Assembly (NCBI GenBank): GCA_028717985.1
Contig: JAQUMS010000045.1
Span: 1 to 7,836, forward strand
Direction of reading: 5' to 3'
Length of the DNA stretch: 7,836 nucleotides
Source: Candidatus Omnitrophota bacterium
Lineage (GTDB): Bacteria; Omnitrophota; Gorgyraeia; Gygaellales; Profunditerraquicolaceae
Below are positions 5,268 through 7,836 of the stretch, piece after piece. How positions within the stretch are numbered: the first letter of the stretch is position 1; the number at the start of each line of letters is the position of its first letter. The translations under genes were made by a program, and so were the position numbers. The notes under the pieces were generated by a model that saw only the letters and a program-made list of their open reading frames with translations, did no database searches and was not told the origin of the DNA.

Positions 5268-6140
5268 ATGACATTAGCCGATTTCTATAAAGCAATTGTC
5301 CGGTTTGGTATTGAAGCGGACCCGAGAAAAAATAAAAAAGCTATTTCTTTATTTGAGGATACTGCTGTTTTATATGGTGATCCCGCCGCGAAAATAAAAA
5401 AGATACTCGTGGGAATCGATATTGAGACCCCGGAACTTATACTTGCCGACAGGATACGCGAGAAAAACGGTTTGGATCTGGCAATGGCTCATCATCCCGA
5501 AGGTTTTGCTTTCGCGTCCTTATGGGGTGTCATGAACATCCAAACGGACCTTCTTGAGAATGCCGGCATTGACCGGACTGTGGCATTAAATTTTATAGAA
5601 GAGCGTATAAGGGAAGTTCAACGCGGCCTTTTACCGGCGAATCACGCCCGTGCTTCCGACGCCGCAAAACTTCTTGATATGCCCTTTATATGCTGCCATA
5701 CTCCCGCTGATAATCATGTGTCCGAATATATAGGGATTCTTTTAAAAAAAGAAAGACCGTTTAATTGTAAAGATATTCTCGATATTTTGAATTCCGAGCC
5801 TGAATACGCTCTCGCGAAAAAAAATAACGCCGGCCCGTCGCTTGTTATGGGAAATCCTCACAGGCCCGCCGGTAAATGTTTTATTGAAATGACGGGGGGA
5901 ACGGAAGGACCCAAAAATATTTATAAAAAATTATACGAAAAAGGGATCCGCACGATTATTTCCATGCATTTAAGCGGTGAGCATTTCAAGAAAGTCCAGG
6001 AAGCGCATCTTAACGTGATAGTGGCGGGACACATATCTTCCGATACTCTCGGCATGAATCTTTTGCTGGATAAATTGGAAAAGCTTGAAAACCTCAATGT
6101 TGTGTGCTGTTCAGGATTCTCGAGGTTTAAAAGAAAGTAA
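5268..6140 (+). CDS. NIF3-family dinuclear metal-binding protein
   Basis: NIF3/YbgI/YqfO proteins form hexameric toroids with a two-metal site; a GTP cyclohydrolase 1 type 2 label is common in databases, but the biological role is unsettled. Here 290 residues carry plausible metal ligands: His75-His76 in MAHHPEGFAF, His144 and Asp148 in HTPADNHV, and a C-terminal GHISSDTLGMN (254-264) with His255 and Asp259. In typical members the last motif has Glu instead of Asp. A Gly-rich MTGGTEG (208-214) lies in the second half. The N-terminal segment VGIDIETPELI (48-58) resembles the family's start of the first domain. It appears to be a divergent subfamily. The gene lies 30 bases after cvpA and 8 bases before dnaG, so it is probably cotranscribed. 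There is no SD before ATG 5268. YqfO genes lie near dnaG-sigA in Bacillus-type genomes, which fits this context. Confidence 0.82.
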   Translation: MTLADFYKAIVRFGIEADPRKNKKAISLFEDTAVLYGDPAAKIKKILVGIDIETPELILADRIREKNGLDLAMAHHPEGFAFASLWGVMNIQTDLLENAGIDRTVALNFIEERIREVQRGLLPANHARASDAAKLLDMPFICCHTPADNHVSEYIGILLKKERPFNCKDILDILNSEPEYALAKKNNAGPSLVMGNPHRPAGKCFIEMTGGTEGPKNIYKKLYEKGIRTIISMHLSGEHFKKVQEAHLNVIVAGHISSDTLGMNLLLDKLEKLENLNVVCCSGFSRFKRK

Positions 6141-6148
6141 AACAAACA

Positions 6149-7836
6149 ATGGCCGGTTTTATTCCCGAAACGATACTTGAGGATATTCTTTCACGGATAG
6201 ATATCGTGGAAGTGATCTCGGAATATATGCCTTTGAAACACGCCGGCAGAAATTTCAGAGCATTATGCCCGTTCCATCACGAAAAAAGCCCGTCGTTCAT
6301 GGTTTCTTCCGACCGGCAGATCTATCATTGTTTCGGATGCGGTGCGGGAGGCAACGCTTTTAATTTTCTTATGCAGCACCAACGGCTTGAATTTCCGGAA
6401 GCAGTGGAAATACTTGCCAGGAAAGCCGGGATTTCTCTTCCTCAGACAGCGGGGAATAATGGATCATCCGGCGTTATAACGCAGATTTACAAAATTAATC
6501 AATTAACAGCCGAATTCTTCGCTCAAAACCTGTTGACTGTTCCCGGCGCCCGCGCCAAATCATATCTGGCTAAGCGCGGGATTACCGATGAGACGATCAA
6601 ATCGTTTAAATTAGGCTATTCTCTTGACCGTTGGGACGGATTGCTTAACTACCTTCGAACGAAAAATATTACGTTGTCCCAGATTGAGAAGGCGGGATTG
6701 ATTTTACCGAAAGAAGGCGGCGGCTATTATGACCGTTTCCGTAACCGGCTCATGATCCCGATTTACGATGCCAAATCAAATATTGTTGGTTTTGGCGCGA
6801 GGGTTCTTCCTGATTCAATCCGGCCGGGAGAAGATAAACATACCGCGAAATACGTTAATTCGCCTGAAACCGCCGCGTACACGAAACGCAGTCATCTGTA
6901 TGGATTGAATTTCGCTAAAGACCCGGTCAGGGAAACCGATTTTTTGGTGATCGTTGAAGGATACCTTGATTTTTTGATTCCCTATCAGGCGGGCATACAC
7001 AATATAGCCGCTTCTCTGGGAACTGCGTTTACGGGTGAACAGGCGCGTTTAATTAAACGGCATACCCAGAATGTGGTTATGGTTTATGACGGTGATGCGG
7101 CAGGTGAAATGGCGGCTGTGCGTTCTCTTGATATTTTCGTGGAAGAAGGTATGGATGTGAAAATCGCGGTCCTGCCGCAGGGATTTGACCCGGACACGTT
7201 CGTCCGGGAAAAAGGAGCAGACCAGTTTAAGCAGATCATCTATAACGCCTTAAGCCTGTTTGACTATAAAATGAAAGTTTTAAAATCAAAATACGGGGTT
7301 TCTTCCATTGAGTCAAAAGCGAAAATCTCCGCGGAGATGCTTTCGACGATACATAAATTTACCAACGCGATCATTAAAACGGAATATATAAAAAAACTGG
7401 CTCATGAATTGAGCATTAGCGATGATTCTCTGGTCCAGGAGCTGAAAAAATTAAAACCTGAAAAATCAGCGGCGGCTGATCAAACTCCAAACCGGAAAAA
7501 AGCCGTGATACATCCTACGGAAAAATTACTTTTAAAATTAATGTTGGAAGAATCCCGACTGATCAATACCGTGCGGGAACGGATAGAACCTTCTGATTTT
7601 CAAGATGAACGGACATCGCGGATAGTTTCTCTGATGTTTAACCTCGCGGAAGAAGGGAAGCAGGTTGAACCCAGGTATTTAATAAGCCAAACCGGCGATG
7701 AAGAAGCCTGCAGGCTGATTTGTGATTCCACTTTTTTGCCTGAGCTTTCAGAAAATGAAAAAGAATCTGTTGTTGATGATTGTATCAAACGCTTAAAGAT
7801 CAACCGGCTGCATCTGCAGAAACAACTTATTCATGA
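6149..7836 (+). CDS. dnaG: DNA primase DnaG, 3'-partial
   Basis: DnaG synthesises RNA primers at the replication fork. The frame is open from ATG 6149 to the window edge, 562 codons plus two bases. MAGFIPETILEDILSRIDIVEVI is the standard N-terminus. The CHC2 zinc finger has Cys40, His43, Cys61 and Cys64 with EKSPSF between. The core includes FRNRLMIPI (197-205), GFGAR (214-218) and KYVNSPET. The Toprim motifs are VEGYLDFL (Glu270, Asp274), ASLGTAFT (288-295) and YDGDAAG with Asp314 and Asp316, followed by PQGFDPDTFV. After a charged linker (about 433-452) a helicase-binding C-terminal domain begins (HPTEKLLLKLML onward). Family length is about 580-620, so only a short tail should be missing. 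No SD is seen before ATG (AAAGAAAGTAAAACAAAC). The start is chosen from the conserved N-terminus. All catalytic residues expected in this portion are intact. Confidence 0.97.
   Translation, partial: MAGFIPETILEDILSRIDIVEVISEYMPLKHAGRNFRALCPFHHEKSPSFMVSSDRQIYHCFGCGAGGNAFNFLMQHQRLEFPEAVEILARKAGISLPQTAGNNGSSGVITQIYKINQLTAEFFAQNLLTVPGARAKSYLAKRGITDETIKSFKLGYSLDRWDGLLNYLRTKNITLSQIEKAGLILPKEGGGYYDRFRNRLMIPIYDAKSNIVGFGARVLPDSIRPGEDKHTAKYVNSPETAAYTKRSHLYGLNFAKDPVRETDFLVIVEGYLDFLIPYQAGIHNIAASLGTAFTGEQARLIKRHTQNVVMVYDGDAAGEMAAVRSLDIFVEEGMDVKIAVLPQGFDPDTFVREKGADQFKQIIYNALSLFDYKMKVLKSKYGVSSIESKAKISAEMLSTIHKFTNAIIKTEYIKKLAHELSISDDSLVQELKKLKPEKSAAADQTPNRKKAVIHPTEKLLLKLMLEESRLINTVRERIEPSDFQDERTSRIVSLMFNLAEEGKQVEPRYLISQTGDEEACRLICDSTFLPELSENEKESVVDDCIKRLKINRLHLQKQLIH

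Noticed and set aside
6815..7803. Minus-strand frames opposite dnaG (6815-7000 and 7600-7803)
   Set aside because: The plus strand is a fully conserved, uninterrupted DnaG frame there.

Overview
All recognisable genes in this window lie on the plus strand. Every assigned protein belongs to a standard bacterial family. The base composition looks moderate (roughly 40-45% G+C by eye). A HrcA-type CIRCE operator, sigma-70-type promoters and a GroEL with a Gly/Met-rich tail show that this is a bacterium. Nothing visible fixes the phylum. The cvpA-NIF3-dnaG order and the divergent TlyA and NIF3 would suit an under-sampled lineage (for example a PVC/Omnitrophota-like or Firmicutes-like group), but that is only a guess.

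Region 1 (1-1583) concerns 2-oxoacid dehydrogenase or related lipoyl chemistry. It opens inside a dihydrolipoamide dehydrogenase (E3) gene that is cut by the window edge and interrupted by an in-frame TAA at 817-819. After 1221 comes an unusual array of degenerate 7-bp repeats in opposing orientations. Next is a free-standing 76-residue lipoyl domain. No E1 gene or E2 catalytic domain is present here.

Region 2 (1597-2400) holds a tlyA-type S4/FtsJ rRNA methyltransferase gene, closely coupled to the lipoyl gene. It is followed by a 21-bp perfect inverted repeat with a palindrome inside each arm and no T-tract.

Region 3 (2405-4523) is the groES-groEL chaperonin operon. It has a consensus TTGACA-N16-TATAAT promoter, an overlapping CIRCE operator, strong Shine-Dalgarno (SD) sites and a 17-bp stem terminator.

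Region 4 (4600-7836) starts at a second strong promoter (TTGACA-N17-TATACT) with a 12-bp palindrome just upstream of it. It drives a cvpA-family membrane protein gene, a NIF3-family metal protein gene and dnaG primase, which runs off the right edge. These three genes lack visible SD sites, unlike the four complete upstream genes.

I see no tRNA, rRNA, CRISPR array, transposase or phage gene. I do not see a convincing new biological system. The points most worth a second look are the interrupted E3 gene beside a solo lipoyl domain, the heptamer repeat array and the long inverted repeat after tlyA.
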